DNA of 64,000 nt from Helicoverpa zea (Eukaryota > Arthropoda > Insecta > Lepidoptera > Noctuidae). This document shows, piece by piece, positions 20,266 through 32,348 of this stretch; the first letter of the stretch is position 1; every line of letters starts with the position of its first letter. The notes beneath the pieces are model-generated. The model saw only the letters and a list, made by a program, of their open reading frames with translations. It did no database searches and was not told where the DNA came from. The stretch covers positions 6,944,001 to 7,008,000 of the forward strand of contig NC_061454.1 in assembly GCF_022581195.2 (NCBI RefSeq), written 5' to 3'. Made by a program: the position numbers and the translations under genes.

Positions 20266-23200
20266 ATGAAGGACACCAAAGAGAGGACGATGTCTGGCAG
20301 CAGCACAATGCTGTGTAATGATTATACGGCTGCTTTCAGCTCTATAAATGAAAGGCCGGTGGACGATATATCTTTAGAATTTTTTTATAAACCACATACT
20401 ATTACGTTGTTGGCAGTATCGATTGCATCAGTAATCTACACAGCATTTGTAAGGTACCTGTACTTTATAACTTATTTGCGATGATGTAACCACATTTTTG
20501 ATTCAACAAGTTTGTTTTTCCTCATACTTCAATTTTTTATGTCTAAACAGCCGCAGGGATCGATTGTTTATTAAATAATGTTTATAAGGTTAATATGATT
20601 GTTTGTAAGGTTAAGCAATGCTTGGCTCCATTAGTTTGTGGATGAGGTGGATCTTGTCTTGAGAAGTTTTTGTTTGTGAAGGCACAGTAAATTTGTATTG
20701 ATTATTCACATAATTCTTAAAAACTAAAAAAATAAATTTTTACTTTTAAGTTTTACTTTTGACCTGCAACAAATTCAATATGTAATTGAAGTTAAAAACT
20801 TGGTAAATGTCCCCGTGCATGCCCCCAATTCCATTTGATCTATCTGGTAATAATTGTTATTTTCTATCCCTCATATAAATCCATTTGCCACTCTGAACAA
20901 AAGCTTTTCCAAATGCTCATGTCCTTCTGTTAGTTTGGTGCTTACTGTACATTATTTATGATCATATGAAGCTCTGGCGGAATACTTGTTATGAATAAGA
21001 CGGATACACTAGTTAATACCACAAAACATTGTTTCAGAGACGAATCCAGTATTCAGGACAATATATGGTCAGGAATTTGCTGCGTAGTATTTTTTTTCCT
21101 CATAGTATCGGTTCTCACATTTCCTAATGGACCCTTTACAAGACCACATCCAGCCGTTTGGAGAATTGTATTTGGCACATCAGTGCTGTACCTGTTGGCA
21201 CTTTTATTTCTATTATTTCAAAGTTATTCTACAGTCTATGAAATAATGTATTGGATTGATCCAAATCTACGCAATTTTCACATTGATATGGATAAGGTAT
21301 GTTAAAACTGTTTTAGATCGTCTGTTTTTTTTTGTTTTAAAATATGTACCAGTTCAGTCACCTTAGAAAGTTGGTGAACTTAATAGTTTTCAACATGCTT
21401 ATTTTTGGTGTTCTTGTTGCCTTGCATCATGCTCCAACCACTTTCTGTACTTGCCTCAAAAAATTTTTTTTTTATTATTTATTACCAAAAGTAGTAGATG
21501 TAATTCTCTACAATATTGATAGACATAGAAAGGTGAAACCTCATGGGTAATTAGACATTTTCGAAAATCAATTTTTGTCTCAAATCAGGCCTCAAATTTT
21601 ACTAGCCTTTCATACTATATCTATGCAGGTTGATAAGATTAAATGTTGTTAAAGTGAATATTAGTGAGGTAAACCATTATCTAGCAAAGCAAAATAGTGA
21701 TTGTAATTATGTTTAGAAATCAGGTACTCTCACTAATTACTGTGTAATTGTTTTAATGAAGCTGTGTTGTTAGGGAACAGATCATTTTGTGTTAACTTAA
21801 CTGAACTTGTTACAATATGTAGGTTTCAAGAAAACTTAGAGTACCAAATGTAAGACTGTACTGCTTGTAGATAAGAAGCACCAAGAACATCAAACCTTGT
21901 TATTTCTTTTAAAAATAACTTATTCTGAAAAAAATAAGCAACTCACCATCAAGTTAGCAGCTTGTACCTACTTACATACATAATATTGAAGTTTGTAAGA
22001 AACCATTAAATCACCTGTCTACAGGAGGCAACACTGGGTGGGTTTTTAGCCGGTAAGAGTCCGGCACACCCCATCCACCGACACCAGGTGGAGGGAAGTC
22101 AATGCGGGTTTTCCCCCTGTCAAAAAAAAGACCTGTCTAGATTTATAATTGAAAGAACGACCACATACACAGCACCATTCAGTTAAATCAGTCTTAAAGA
22201 ACTGGTATAGGAAAACAGACCCTTTTAATTCTATCAGACATGCCCTTTGATTGAACAACGCCATTCAATCAGACGTCTGTACGTCCTTTAACTTATGTCT
22301 TGAATGAAACATTCAATACTAAACTAGATGACACTTAGCCATCTGATTTGTTCAACATTACAACTAGGCAAGTGGTGTTTAGGTTTTTTAAAATCGCCTA
22401 TAAAAGGGGCAAAAAAACTTTTTGGCCCCTAAGAGCCGAATTAGACGTACGAAAACACTGCAATGTATGTATATGCCTACAAGAAAAATATTTTGCAATT
22501 TAAATCGCAAAAATCATTGTGCCATCTTCAATAGTGACTGTACACAGTCTACACAGTTTTTTTTTTTAAACATAAGTGAGTTGGCTATACACGTTTCTAA
22601 CACTCGTAGATTAAGCCTTGCGTTGATGTCCGCCAGTCAGCTTCCTTTTACCTATATTTGATAGATGTATGAATAGTTTATACCTACAAATATATTTATT
22701 TCAATTTTATATTTTTCAGGAGTATGCGGTGAATTGTTCAGATGTAAGCTTGGCGAAAGTTTGGTCTCATGTAGACGTATTTGCTTGGGGACACTTTTTA
22801 GGGTGGCTGTTTAAAGCCATATTATTCAGGCATGCAGGATTATTATGGGCTATTTCTATAATGTGGGAAATAACCGAAATAGCGTTTGCACATCTGCTTC
22901 CTAACTTCTTAGAATGTTGGTGGGATTCGGTTATCTTAGATGTATTAATTTGCAATGGTCTAGGAATATGGTGTGGGCTTAAGATTTGTAAAGCCTTAGA
23001 AATGAGAGAATACAAGTGGGTCAGTATAAGGTAAGTTTGTGTATATAAATATCGGTCACTAGTTTTGGCCCACGGTCTTCATACCTACATGTTTTATCTC
23101 GATATTATCTAATAATTTATGCCATGATGGTTTTGAAGTAATTTTGACATGGCATCATTTCAAAATTTTTAATTTATTTGACAATTCGAATTACAATGTA

Positions 23201-26200
23201 AATCTGGACCTAAACAACTATTCGGTAGTAATCTACTTTGTTTATGTGATATCAGATGTTGTTCAAACGATTGAATAGCTAGTAACTTCTTTCTAATTCA
23301 ATATTAAAAATTTGCACGACTCGCCATCTTGCAATCAAATCAATGCCGATTACTGCGCGTTACAGTGGGGCGTTTCACAAAAATGATACTCGAGTTCATA
23401 CGTTGGGTGATGATCCCTTTCCGAATTGATATGTGTGCTACTACTAAAAAATACTACTACTAGTACTAGTAGTACTAGTAGTAGTACTAGTAGTACTAGT
23501 AGTACTAGTAGTAGTACTAGTAGTACTAGTAGTAGTAGTACTAGTAGTACTAGTAGTAGTACTAGTAGTACTAGTAGTAGTACTAGTAGTACTAGTAGTA
23601 GTAGTACTAGTAGTAGTAGTACTAGTAGTAGTACTAGTAGTACTAGTAGTAGTACTACTAGTACTAGTAGTAGTACTAGTAGTACTAGTAGTAGTAGTAC
23701 TAGTAGTACTAGTAGTAGTACTAGTAGTACTAGTAGTAGTACTAGTAGTACTAGTAGTAGTAGTACTAGTAGTAGTAGTACTAGTAGTACTAGTAGTAGT
23801 ACTAGTAGTACTAGTAGTAGTACTACTAGTACTAGTAGTACTTTTGGTAGGTACTGAACCATCAAACGTCGCCTCGACAAGATTTTTTCGGTTCATAAGT
23901 GTGAATGTAAACGTCTAGCGTCACTTTTGGCTTCTCGCGTTATTAAAGTGTCATTATCTTGTCTTCAGGGATTTAAACAGTGTATCAGCCTTAAATAAAT
24001 GAATTCAGCTTTACTAACTTTGGACATAACGCCAATTTGATAATTTTAGTTTTTAATAACTGTTAGCTTTTTTGTATCGATTCTTGAAATGTTTTATTGG
24101 TAGACCGACAACAAAGATAGTTTTTGCAACAAAAAATACATTTTTGTATAATTTCAGGGACATTTCTTCAACTACTGGAAAGATAAAGCGAGCGATACTG
24201 CAATTTACTCCTGTACAATGGACACCAGTCCGATGGTTGGATCCTACAAGCACATATATGAGATTCTGTGCATTGAGCCAGTTGGTGGTATTTTGGCAAA
24301 TTTCTGAGTTGAATACGTTTTTCCTAAAACATATATTTGAGATGCCACCTTCGCATCCACTGGTCATTGCGAGACTTTGTCTCATAGGTGTCATTGTGGC
24401 CCCGTCTGTAAGGTAGGTTACATTATGTGTTGCCTTTAAATATGAAAGCGTTTTATCCCACTTAAGCCGGTGAGCCATACCTACAAGTGTGTGGGTCCCA
24501 CAATTTTTTACAACTTTGTCACTGGTGACGGGTAGTCTGAAGCCAGAAAGTCTGACAATGAGGTCCTTATCTATACTTAATTATACCACTATCGCGTTAT
24601 GATGAGTTCCCTGACAGTTCATACTGTAATGGTTATAGTAGTGTGTGACCTAATCTAACCTAACGATTTAATCCATTATTTAATAATATCGAATCGGCAG
24701 GTAAAGAAAGTGGAACCGGAACATTGCGCCAACCAAGCCCTCTATAACTATGCATATATGTATAATCAGTGGTATAGACATTATAGTCAAAGATTTGTGC
24801 ACAAATGCCAAATTTCCTCTTTTCTCTTTTTCAAATCCTATTACCTACCTACCTAGTAGGAACGCAAAAAAGAAAATTACTCATTAGCACTTTCATGAAA
24901 TTCTGTGAAAAGTCAAAACAGTATAGCAGTCTCAAAGAGATTGCGATGCTGTGTAAATAGGATTATTACCTACGTTCAATTTTACTGTTAATGTAATTAA
25001 TTTGATACATAGTTTAAATTTTTCCCTTTTTTATTATTTTTGTAAATATGTACGTATGTAGTTGTAGGAATGTACATGTCATTCTAAATAAAATAACATA
25101 ACAAGAACAAAAAAAAAACACTCATTGCCGAATGAGAGGTGGCCGCTGTAGGTACTCTTGACCGATTTTTTTAGATTCAATAGAAATTGACGTAGTTCGC
25201 TTCATGTACGTATCATGCCATGTACATTAGTAACAATTAATATTTATGTAGTTTATAAAAATATGAAACAAACATTTTACTGGGTAATTAACGAAGAGAC
25301 AATGTTTTTAAATAGTTTTATGTTTATTATTTTTGCTGGTTTATTGTTTATTACTCTAAAGCAGTATTCGCAGCAGAGAAAAATTCGGCGTCTCAGGGCA
25401 CTCATCATAACACGAAAGAAGTATCTTGTGAATTACTTCAATATAAATGAAATTAATGTGTATTTCAGACAATACTACACCTACGTAACGGATCCGAACT
25501 GCAAGCGAGTTGGAACACAATGTTGGGTTTATGGAGCCATCATGGTCACGGAATCTATGTTGTGTATTAAAAATGGCAAAGAACTGTTTGGCCAAGCTCA
25601 AGTGTGCAATGTGATTGTTTGGCTAGTCATTCAAATTTTAGTGTCAATCGGCTGTGTTTATGGTGTAGTGCTCTATCACAGATATTTTGAGGTAAGCAAC
25701 TCATATTTATATCATAGTTCTATAAGCTAGGGTATGATCTTCTAGCCTTCATCAATAATAAAACGTCAATTCGTATCACAATAACTTCTTGTATTCACTT
25801 TTAAAATATAATTTTTAATACAATCGTAAGAAAACATATAGTTACCGGCACGGATATTGAGCTCTCGGCGGAAGAGTGGGGATCGCTTTGCGCACCCGTA
25901 CGCATAAGGCAATAAGGCATTAAATTGCTTCTGCGCAGGTGAAGGTCATGGCTCGATATCCGTGCCGATAACTTTAGTTTATCAGTCAACGAAGAAAGCG
26001 CGCGCTCCATCTGTCAAAATCTTCATAGGGTTGTCATCACGGTGGCAGCAGTGTTGCCCGTATAAAATAAAAGGATCTAACAGTTCCCGATAAGGTAATA
26101 GCGGCTCAAAACTTACTTCCGAGTTGAGCTATAAGCCTTGGCCCCTTGTACTTGCGTTGAAAAATACTTAGTAAGTAGGTATAATAAGCATAAAAAACCA

Positions 26201-27748
26201 GGTTCCGTAGTTTTTCTTCCTCCACAATGATTGTGCACGCACAACTGTCAGAATCAATCGCAGCGACCGCGGCAAAAAATACATACATCTAACGAATGGG
26301 ATTTTTTTTATGAAATCTTATAAAACTTCGCACACTCCTCCGAATCTGAATGCCATCAGATTGGAGCATCTCGACGGCTCCTAAGTATACTGAGTCAACT
26401 AACAAATTTTGCGAATTGCACTTTTTTGTGTATTAACACAAATAACAATAACAATATTGTAAATACACAAAAAAGTGCGATTCGCAAAATTTGTTAGTTG
26501 ACTCAGTATACTTAGGAGCCGTCGATCTATCAAATGTGTATGACAGATTTCGGATTAGCTTAAATTCAATGCGTTAAATAGTATATTCCAACTGCCATTT
26601 ATTATTTCCCGAGATTTGATCAACTACCTAGAAAATTGATCAACTTACGAGTCTTGTTATTTTTCGGTGACATATACATGTTTATCGATAAAATAATTTG
26701 TTCGGTTACATGATATCTATTAAAAATTATTTTGCTTTAAGCGCTGCATACTTGGATATATCGCCCATTGTCCATTTTTAAATACTAAACTAGCTGCCCC
26801 AACAAACTTCATTCGTTTAAAGCTTCCCTAGACCTTGACAAACATTTTAAAACCAAAATAAGCCAAATCGGTCCAACCATTCTCGAATTTTAGTGAGTCT
26901 AACGAACAGCAATTCAGATTATAGGATTTATATAAAAAAATATTTTATTTCACAACTGAGTGCTTAGTGCGAGTTTTCGTGAATTTTTTTACGGACTCAC
27001 ATGAGAGCGCGTATACTAAGATTTGTATGGAACAAAAACAGCTCCACCTAGTGTCAAAAATTGGAACCTGTTTTTGTTCCATACAAACAGTGTTGCCAAC
27101 AGTTGTAGAAGCTTACCACCAGAGTCAACTTTTAAAACCACCAGAAAACCACTAACAAAAATTTATCCCACACTTAAAATCACCAAATTCACCACTAAAA
27201 AAATATTGTTTATATTTTATTGTAACCTAAAACAATTTAATCATCCAAAGATGTAACTCGGCAACGATAGAAAATTAAAACAGACAAAGCATTACATCTG
27301 TTTAGCAATTCATCCGACCCGATCCGAATCCTTCACAAATTATAATCGGCGTAGTAGTTTCACAAATTGTTTAGTTACGCATTTGACCAATGAATGAGTA
27401 CTTAATATAATTATATAGTAGTCGTTCACCTTTTTGTTTTGTAGATGCTTTTTTGACATTCCGTGAGACTTCAAATCTCCATAGTAACTCCTTAAAGTTG
27501 TACCACAAAACTTACATTTCGCTACTTGACCCGCAGTACTTTCAACATTTCGCCACTAAATAGGGGACTTAAACCACCAGTATTAGTGGAAAATCCACTA
27601 AGTTGGCAACACTGCATACAAATCTTAGTATACGCGCTCTCACGTGAGTCCGTAAAAAAATTCACGAAAACTCGCACTAAGCACTCTGTTTATCTATTTA
27701 CAGCCAAATAGTGACTCCAATGCAGAGAGCCCAAAGAAAACAGACTAA
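20266..27748 (+). CDS. Pss: Phosphatidylserine synthase (PTDSS1/2 family), six exons, 426 aa
   Basis: Exons 20266-20453, 21038-21296, 22720-23030, 24158-24412, 25469-25691 and 27704-27748 join in frame. The enzyme exchanges serine for the head group of phosphatidylcholine or phosphatidylethanolamine in the ER membrane. Recognisable stretches are FFYKPHTITLLA and FVR-DESSIQDNIWSG (exons 1-2), TFPNGPFTRPHPAVWR (exon 2), and the family core in exon 3, ECWWDSVILDVLICNGLGIW, with the conserved acidic and Asn residues. QFTPVQWTPVRWLDPTS is in exon 4. Several hydrophobic segments fit the usual multi-pass topology. The final exon is only 45 nt and encodes a polar tail ending PKKTD. The 20266 ATG starts the family-typical N-terminus. 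Length is near that of other animal PSS proteins. The gene appears intact; its introns contain an AGT/ACT array and several MITEs. Confidence 0.95.
20454..21037. other. PS synthase intron 1, nothing recognised
   Basis: AT-rich intron with a normal donor (gtacct) and acceptor (tgtttcag). No repeat boundary seen. Confidence 0.55.
21297..22719. other. PS synthase intron 2 with a short interspersed repeat
   Basis: Mostly unrecognised. At about 22025-22130 a segment reading gggtgggtttttagccggta ... ggtggagggaagtcaatgcg resembles a common lepidopteran repeat tail. Short open frames here have no support. Confidence 0.45.
23459..23841. repeat. Self-complementary AGT/ACT trinucleotide array
   Basis: About 380 bp built only from AGT and ACT triplets (actagt is its own reverse complement), in PS synthase intron 3 (23031-24157). 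The pattern of ACT among AGT triplets is not uniform: 23513-23671 and 23672-23839 are near-identical units of 53 and 56 triplets. Long open frames on both strands (Ser/Thr or Leu/Val runs) are by-products of the array. Confidence 0.95.
24413..25468. other. PS synthase intron 4, nothing recognised
   Basis: AT-rich intron. The open frame from 25215 that runs into exon 5 is intron read-through. Confidence 0.5.
25841..25972. mobile_element. Short MITE (gttaccggcacgg ends)
   Basis: Imperfect inverted ends gttaccggcacggatattga and tcgatatccgtgccgataac enclose about 132 bp. No coding content. Lies in PS synthase intron 5. Confidence 0.75.
26372..26524. mobile_element. Foldback MITE, 153 bp
   Basis: Nearly perfect inverted arms of about 65 bp (cgacggctcctaagtatact ... 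agtatacttaggagccgtcg) around a short AT-rich loop. ATCT flanks both sides (26368-26371 and 26525-26528), a possible 4-bp TSD. Confidence 0.85.
26791..26910. repeat. RTE-type retroposon tail fragment
   Basis: Contains aactagctgccccaacaaac and aaatcggtccaaccattctc, wording typical of the RTE-like tails scattered in lepidopteran introns. Degraded. Confidence 0.5.
26958..27686. mobile_element. MITE with about 72-bp terminal inverted repeats, beside the last PS synthase exon
   Basis: The left end gagtgcttagtgcgagtttt and its inverted partner ending aaaactcgcactaagcactc match at about 71 of 72 positions. An internal hairpin (tggaacaaaaacag ... ctgtttttgttcca) lies at about 27026-27084. The right end stops 17 bp before the acceptor of the final 45-nt PS synthase exon at 27704. 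No coding sequence; TSD not clear. Confidence 0.85.
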
Positions 27749-29108
27749 ATGTAAGTAATTTATATTTTTTTTCCTACAATTTTATTCGATCTCTTCGTCT
27801 ACTTGGAATAATGCCCGATTTTGTACGGAAGATTTGTCGATAGCTCGCGTTTTCGCCAGGGTGAGTCTACATGACCGTGATGATTTTGACCTTATATGAT
27901 GGTAGAGACATTAAATCAAGGGAACTCCACATCGGTGTATAGAAACTACCGCGTTTTTGGGTTTATTTCATTAGTATTGATCTTTACACATATGTTACGG
28001 CTGCCGTTTCAGACCTGATAATGCAGGCAAAGTGCAGTTTAGGGAACTCCTTAACGGGAGGTAGCAGCTTCCTCAGATTGCCGGTAGCATATTCAAAATA
28101 AGCTAAACATTTCACTTTAAAAATTTGATCCATTGTAACAGCATTTGAAGCTTCCACAAATTTGAGGGTCCAAGAAACCAATTTTTTTTTAATTTACATT
28201 AATTTTTTGCTCTCATATTTTGTTTCAGAACCTAGACGTTGAATATAAGAAGAAATTCATCCATCTGTGATGTGAATGGCTCTACAATCATTCAAAAAGT
28301 CAAAATAGAGTAGTGTGCTTAGATAATTGTTTTGTGTGAGTGTGATTATAAAATAAGATATAAATTTTCTTATGAAATGCTATCGATACGCGCTGGTCGG
28401 TGTTATCCTATTCTCGAATTTTGCGCTACTTTGTGCAAATCTTTAGTTAAAATTTCGGGATTGACCCGGCAAGTTTAATGTATCTTCTGTTCTCCCCAAA
28501 TAACTTTGCCGTTTGACTCCTTGCTTATTTCTACGTTTAGGTGTCGTCGAGAAGCTTTGCGTGTTGAAGTTACTACTATTGTGAAGTCACAATACTCAAA
28601 AAATATTGACAAAATACAGATGTGCAAAGTTATTTGACTTGAATTGTCCTTGTCTGATCGATGTTACCTCACCCAAACATGAGCGGGTGGCTTTTGGTGG
28701 GTATGAAAAATTTACCCGATAAAGTACTGTAGTTACTGGCATTAAAAATTGAGTCAGCGAAGTCCTTGTAGCCCCAGTCAACGTAAATAACTGAAATAGT
28801 GTTAATGTGAATTATATAGACATCTTGAGTTCACCATCATCGGGTAATATCAAAATAAATTGTACAGTCACCAAAAAGAAACGAAATTGAATGTCGTTAC
28901 AAAAATGAAAAATGTTATAAAAAGAAAACAAAATGGAATGGAAACTAATAGGTCAATTTCACACTGAACAAAACACATAGTTTTCCGTTTTTTTTTTTTT
29001 AAATTATAATTTTCAATCACAATATTAGCTGAACTGCTAAGACAAAATTTGGTTCTTCTGAACTTCTAATAATATAAAATCAACTCTGACAAATTAAAAA
29101 CAAAAATT
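27749..29108. other. PS synthase 3' UTR and intergenic DNA
   Basis: Begins directly after the PS synthase stop. No clear AATAAA near the stop and no recognisable gene; short open frames at 27984-28181 and 28596-28781 lack support. Confidence 0.45.
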
Positions 29109-29541
29109 AAAAAAATTATAAAGAACTTTGAATCACAAAACAGGTATAATATCACTTTTTTTTCTTAACCTAATCTATATTCGAGATCAATTTATCAGTC
29201 TCACAATGTAATTGGTCCATTACAACAAGATTGAAATGGTATGGTATAACAAGAAATGGTACGTATGTAATTGAAATCAAAACTTTTTTTTCACTTAGTC
29301 CTTATTTTTATAAACGCCATTAAAAAAATAAAAAAATTATAAAGAACTTTGAATCACAAAACAGGTTAATGTCACATTTTTGTTCTTAACCTAATCTATA
29401 TTCGAGATCAATTTATCAGTCTCACAATGTAATTGGTCCATTACAACTAGATTGAAATGGTATGGTATAACAAGAAATGGTACGTATGTAATTTAAATCA
29501 AAACTTTTTTTTTTCACTTTGTCCTTATTTTTATAACACCC
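29109..29541. repeat. Tandem duplication, two units of about 220 bp
   Basis: The unit running from aaaaaattataaagaacttt to ccttatttttataa occurs at about 29109-29316 and 29332-29541 with few differences. No coding content. Confidence 0.9.
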
Positions 29542-29806
29542 AATGATAAAATCACACCTCATAATAATACTTAATCATATTACGACGTTAACTTAGATAA
29601 AATATCAAATAAACATTTTATATTTGAATTTCCCGCTAACACTCCAAGCATATACTTTAACACTAAGGACCGAAACACATAACCGCGTTGCGCCGCCGAA
29701 ACGCTAAAATCGGCGGTTTGCGTTGCGGCGTTGCCCCGACCGCAAATAAAATTGAGAACAGCGCAGGAGGAACAAGAAGAAGATGAACAATTATATTGTT
29801 ATGAGA

Positions 29807-32348
29807 TCAATTTTCACTATCGCTACTTAAATCAAAATAATTAACTCTTTGGGAATTTGGGTTACAAGGTTGCGGTTCTTTGTGCTCTGATGTGTTACTA
29901 GTTAGCTCTGGAAAATCTTTTGGTATAAATAGGGACGAAATATTATAGCGAGAAGAGCCTTGCCTTATATTTCTTAGGTTATCGAGTGAATAATTCACTT
30001 TAATATCTGATAATACTGTTACTGTTTTTTTATCTTGAAGCTTTATTGAGTTTGTTTGTTTAGGTGGAGTCAATCCGGAGTCAAGCTCTACGGTAGCTGA
30101 AATTACATTTACAGTTTTGGAATTCGACTGTGTGATCTGTCTTTCAGGAACAGAACTATCTTCATCTGACTCAGAGGATAAAATAAGCTTTGAGCGTGTA
30201 ATGGCCCGTCTCCGCAAAATAAAAATATCTTCATCTGTGTCAAAGGAAGAGATGCATCTCAGTCGTTTTATAGGTGCTTTTTCTTTTATTAGGGCATGCT
30301 TTTTTAAGGAAAAACAATCACAAAAGCCTCGCATTGTTGAGCTGTTGCAAAAACAACTTAAATTTCTATAACGTATGTCAACTGAATCATCGTTGACAAC
30401 CTGCACTTGATGTATCTTCAGGGTGTTAGGTACAGCCAAGAGGGATTTAAATTCTTTCTGATTTTTGGATTCAATTTCATGGATATCCTTATCGTCGATG
30501 CAAAAAAGTTTCACTTTGGTTTCACCTTCCAAAAGATTCAGTGCATCCAAAGCACTTCGGACATCCCTTCCATGTGATACTTTCTCGTCCAAGAGTCTTT
30601 TAATATTTGCACCAACACCATCAGCAGGTCCCTTTCCATGGTATGATTCCGAAAAGTTCCAGGTTCCCTTCTCAAATCCCAACTCGTTGATATATCGTTT
30701 AAATAAGAAAAAGTTTTTCTTTTGTTTGTACTGAACTGTCGGACCGTCGGAATATACATGTAAAACTGCAACATCTGGGTACATTTGCTTTAAATCTGTC
30801 AAAACCGGTCTAAGATGGGCCCAAATACCTTCCGGAGAGTGGTTTGTGGAGTCGGATAGAGTGGAATAGCTTTTGGGTCTTTCATTCTTTATGTACGCAA
30901 CACTAGTGTGAAGAGAGATTTGATACTGTGAAGTGCCGAAATGTACAGCCTGAATCTCTTCGTGCATTTTACATGTGTAGTTTTCCGAAAAATCGCAATG
31001 AATCACTAACTCGTCATGCTCAAGGTTTTCTTTGAGGTTTTTGTATGATTTATACTGGTGACTTATATTAAATAAATGTTCTTTGAACTTTCTCAGCTCT
31101 GCTTCAGTACATGCTATAAGATTCTTCAGCTTGTCTGATTTAAGTACTGGCAAAATTCTTTTAGATGTCTTTATCTCATTATTTTTCTTATATTGAACAT
31201 TTGTAGATGACCACTCAATCCAAGACACAATTGCTTCTTGATCTGTTTCAGTTAAATTGTAGTCTATCGGTGTTCCATTACATACCTCGCATTCCGAGTA
31301 CATGCACTCTTTTGATCTATCATCGCACACACTAGCTTGTACTAAATCATTTAGATTGCCGTAAGAATTTAGAATTTTAATTTGTTTTAGTGCCATAAAT
31401 TTTAATTTCATGTTGACGTGTCTCTGTCTGACAGTCGGGGTTTTACAATATAAAAGGGCTTGTATTTAATAAAAGTACTATAGCATATAGTTAAACCAGT
31501 ATCGCGATTAAATTTTTTGTGTAAGTTTGTCATGGTATCGAGAAGGTAACGTTTCTGCTTCTTCTGTTTTTTAAAGGTCTTGGTTTCATTTTTTCCTGCG
31601 CTTGGACGGCTAACATCATCTTGCTTATAGAATTTTAGTATCTTTTTTGCTATTCTGCTATACCTGTTATTTTTTTTTTTTTTTAGAGAACCTTATCCGG
31701 CCTACTAATCCGATACTGCGACCTAATCGAGTGCGCACTATTTGTAGCGGTGTGCTAACTCAGTACAGCAAAGTCTCTTGATTATATTCCTTTCCGTATT
31801 AATTTTAGCAGCCGCGTACTGTTTTGCTATCGATTCCGTTAAAATATTATGGTCCAGTAACGCTTTTTTTATCTTGCGTAGAAACACTAGACAAGTCCTT
31901 TAGAAATAATTCGGCTTTAGAGTTGGGAGTAAGATCGGTAGTATCGTTTTCTTCCGTTGATTCTTCCCTTTTCCTTTTCTGACATTCAAATAACATTTTC
32001 TGTCGATAACATTTTTTTTTTTAGTGCCGCTATTTTTTTCCTTTGGATTTCTAGTTTCTTCTTCTGTTTTTTAATGATTTTCTTCAATTTGTAGTAGTTA
32101 TTTAGGTAAAGTTTTCTTGAACTAGTTTTCTTTCCAGTTTCTTTGATCTTATTTTTCTGATTATTTTTTAGTCTTCTCCAGTCTCTTCTTCTTTTTTTTT
32201 GTTGACTTTCTGGTAGCTTAGATATTGTAACATATCTAGACTTTACTCTTTCCAAGTTTCTTTTGCGAATTTCTTCATACTTCTCAGGATCGTTTTGTTT
32301 AAGCCTTTCTCTGTAATTGCGTTGACGTTCAGCTGGTGTCATAGGCAT
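29807..32348 (-). pseudogene. Broken gene of a multi-copy DDE-like family (transposon-type), 5' and middle parts decayed
   Basis: Minus-strand pieces in order are: a basic N-terminus at 32348-31986 (MTPAERQRNYRERLKQNDPE), a middle region in shifting frames (31985-31412, including SRPSAGKNETKTF, KKQKKQKRYLLDT and RLSDRDT), and a long open frame at 31411-29807 (534 aa). The long part has HCDFSENYTC, YSDGPTVQYKQKK and SYHGKGPADGVGANIKR. This spacing of acidic residues looks like an RNase-H-fold transposase core. Frames break at least once near 31410, where DRDT is followed by a stop and the next block continues in another frame. I recognise the pattern from uncharacterised, highly copied proteins of invertebrates but cannot name the superfamily; Sola-like is only a guess. 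No terminal repeats were found. Confidence 0.65.

Noticed and set aside
23350..23896. Long open frames on both strands (poly-Ser/Thr, poly-Leu/Val)
   Set aside because: They are produced by the AGT/ACT array in an intron and have no protein-like composition.
29670..29750. Terminal repeat of the DDE-like element
   Set aside because: The GC-rich local palindrome (cgccgccgaaacg ... ) has no partner beyond 32348, so I could not define element ends.
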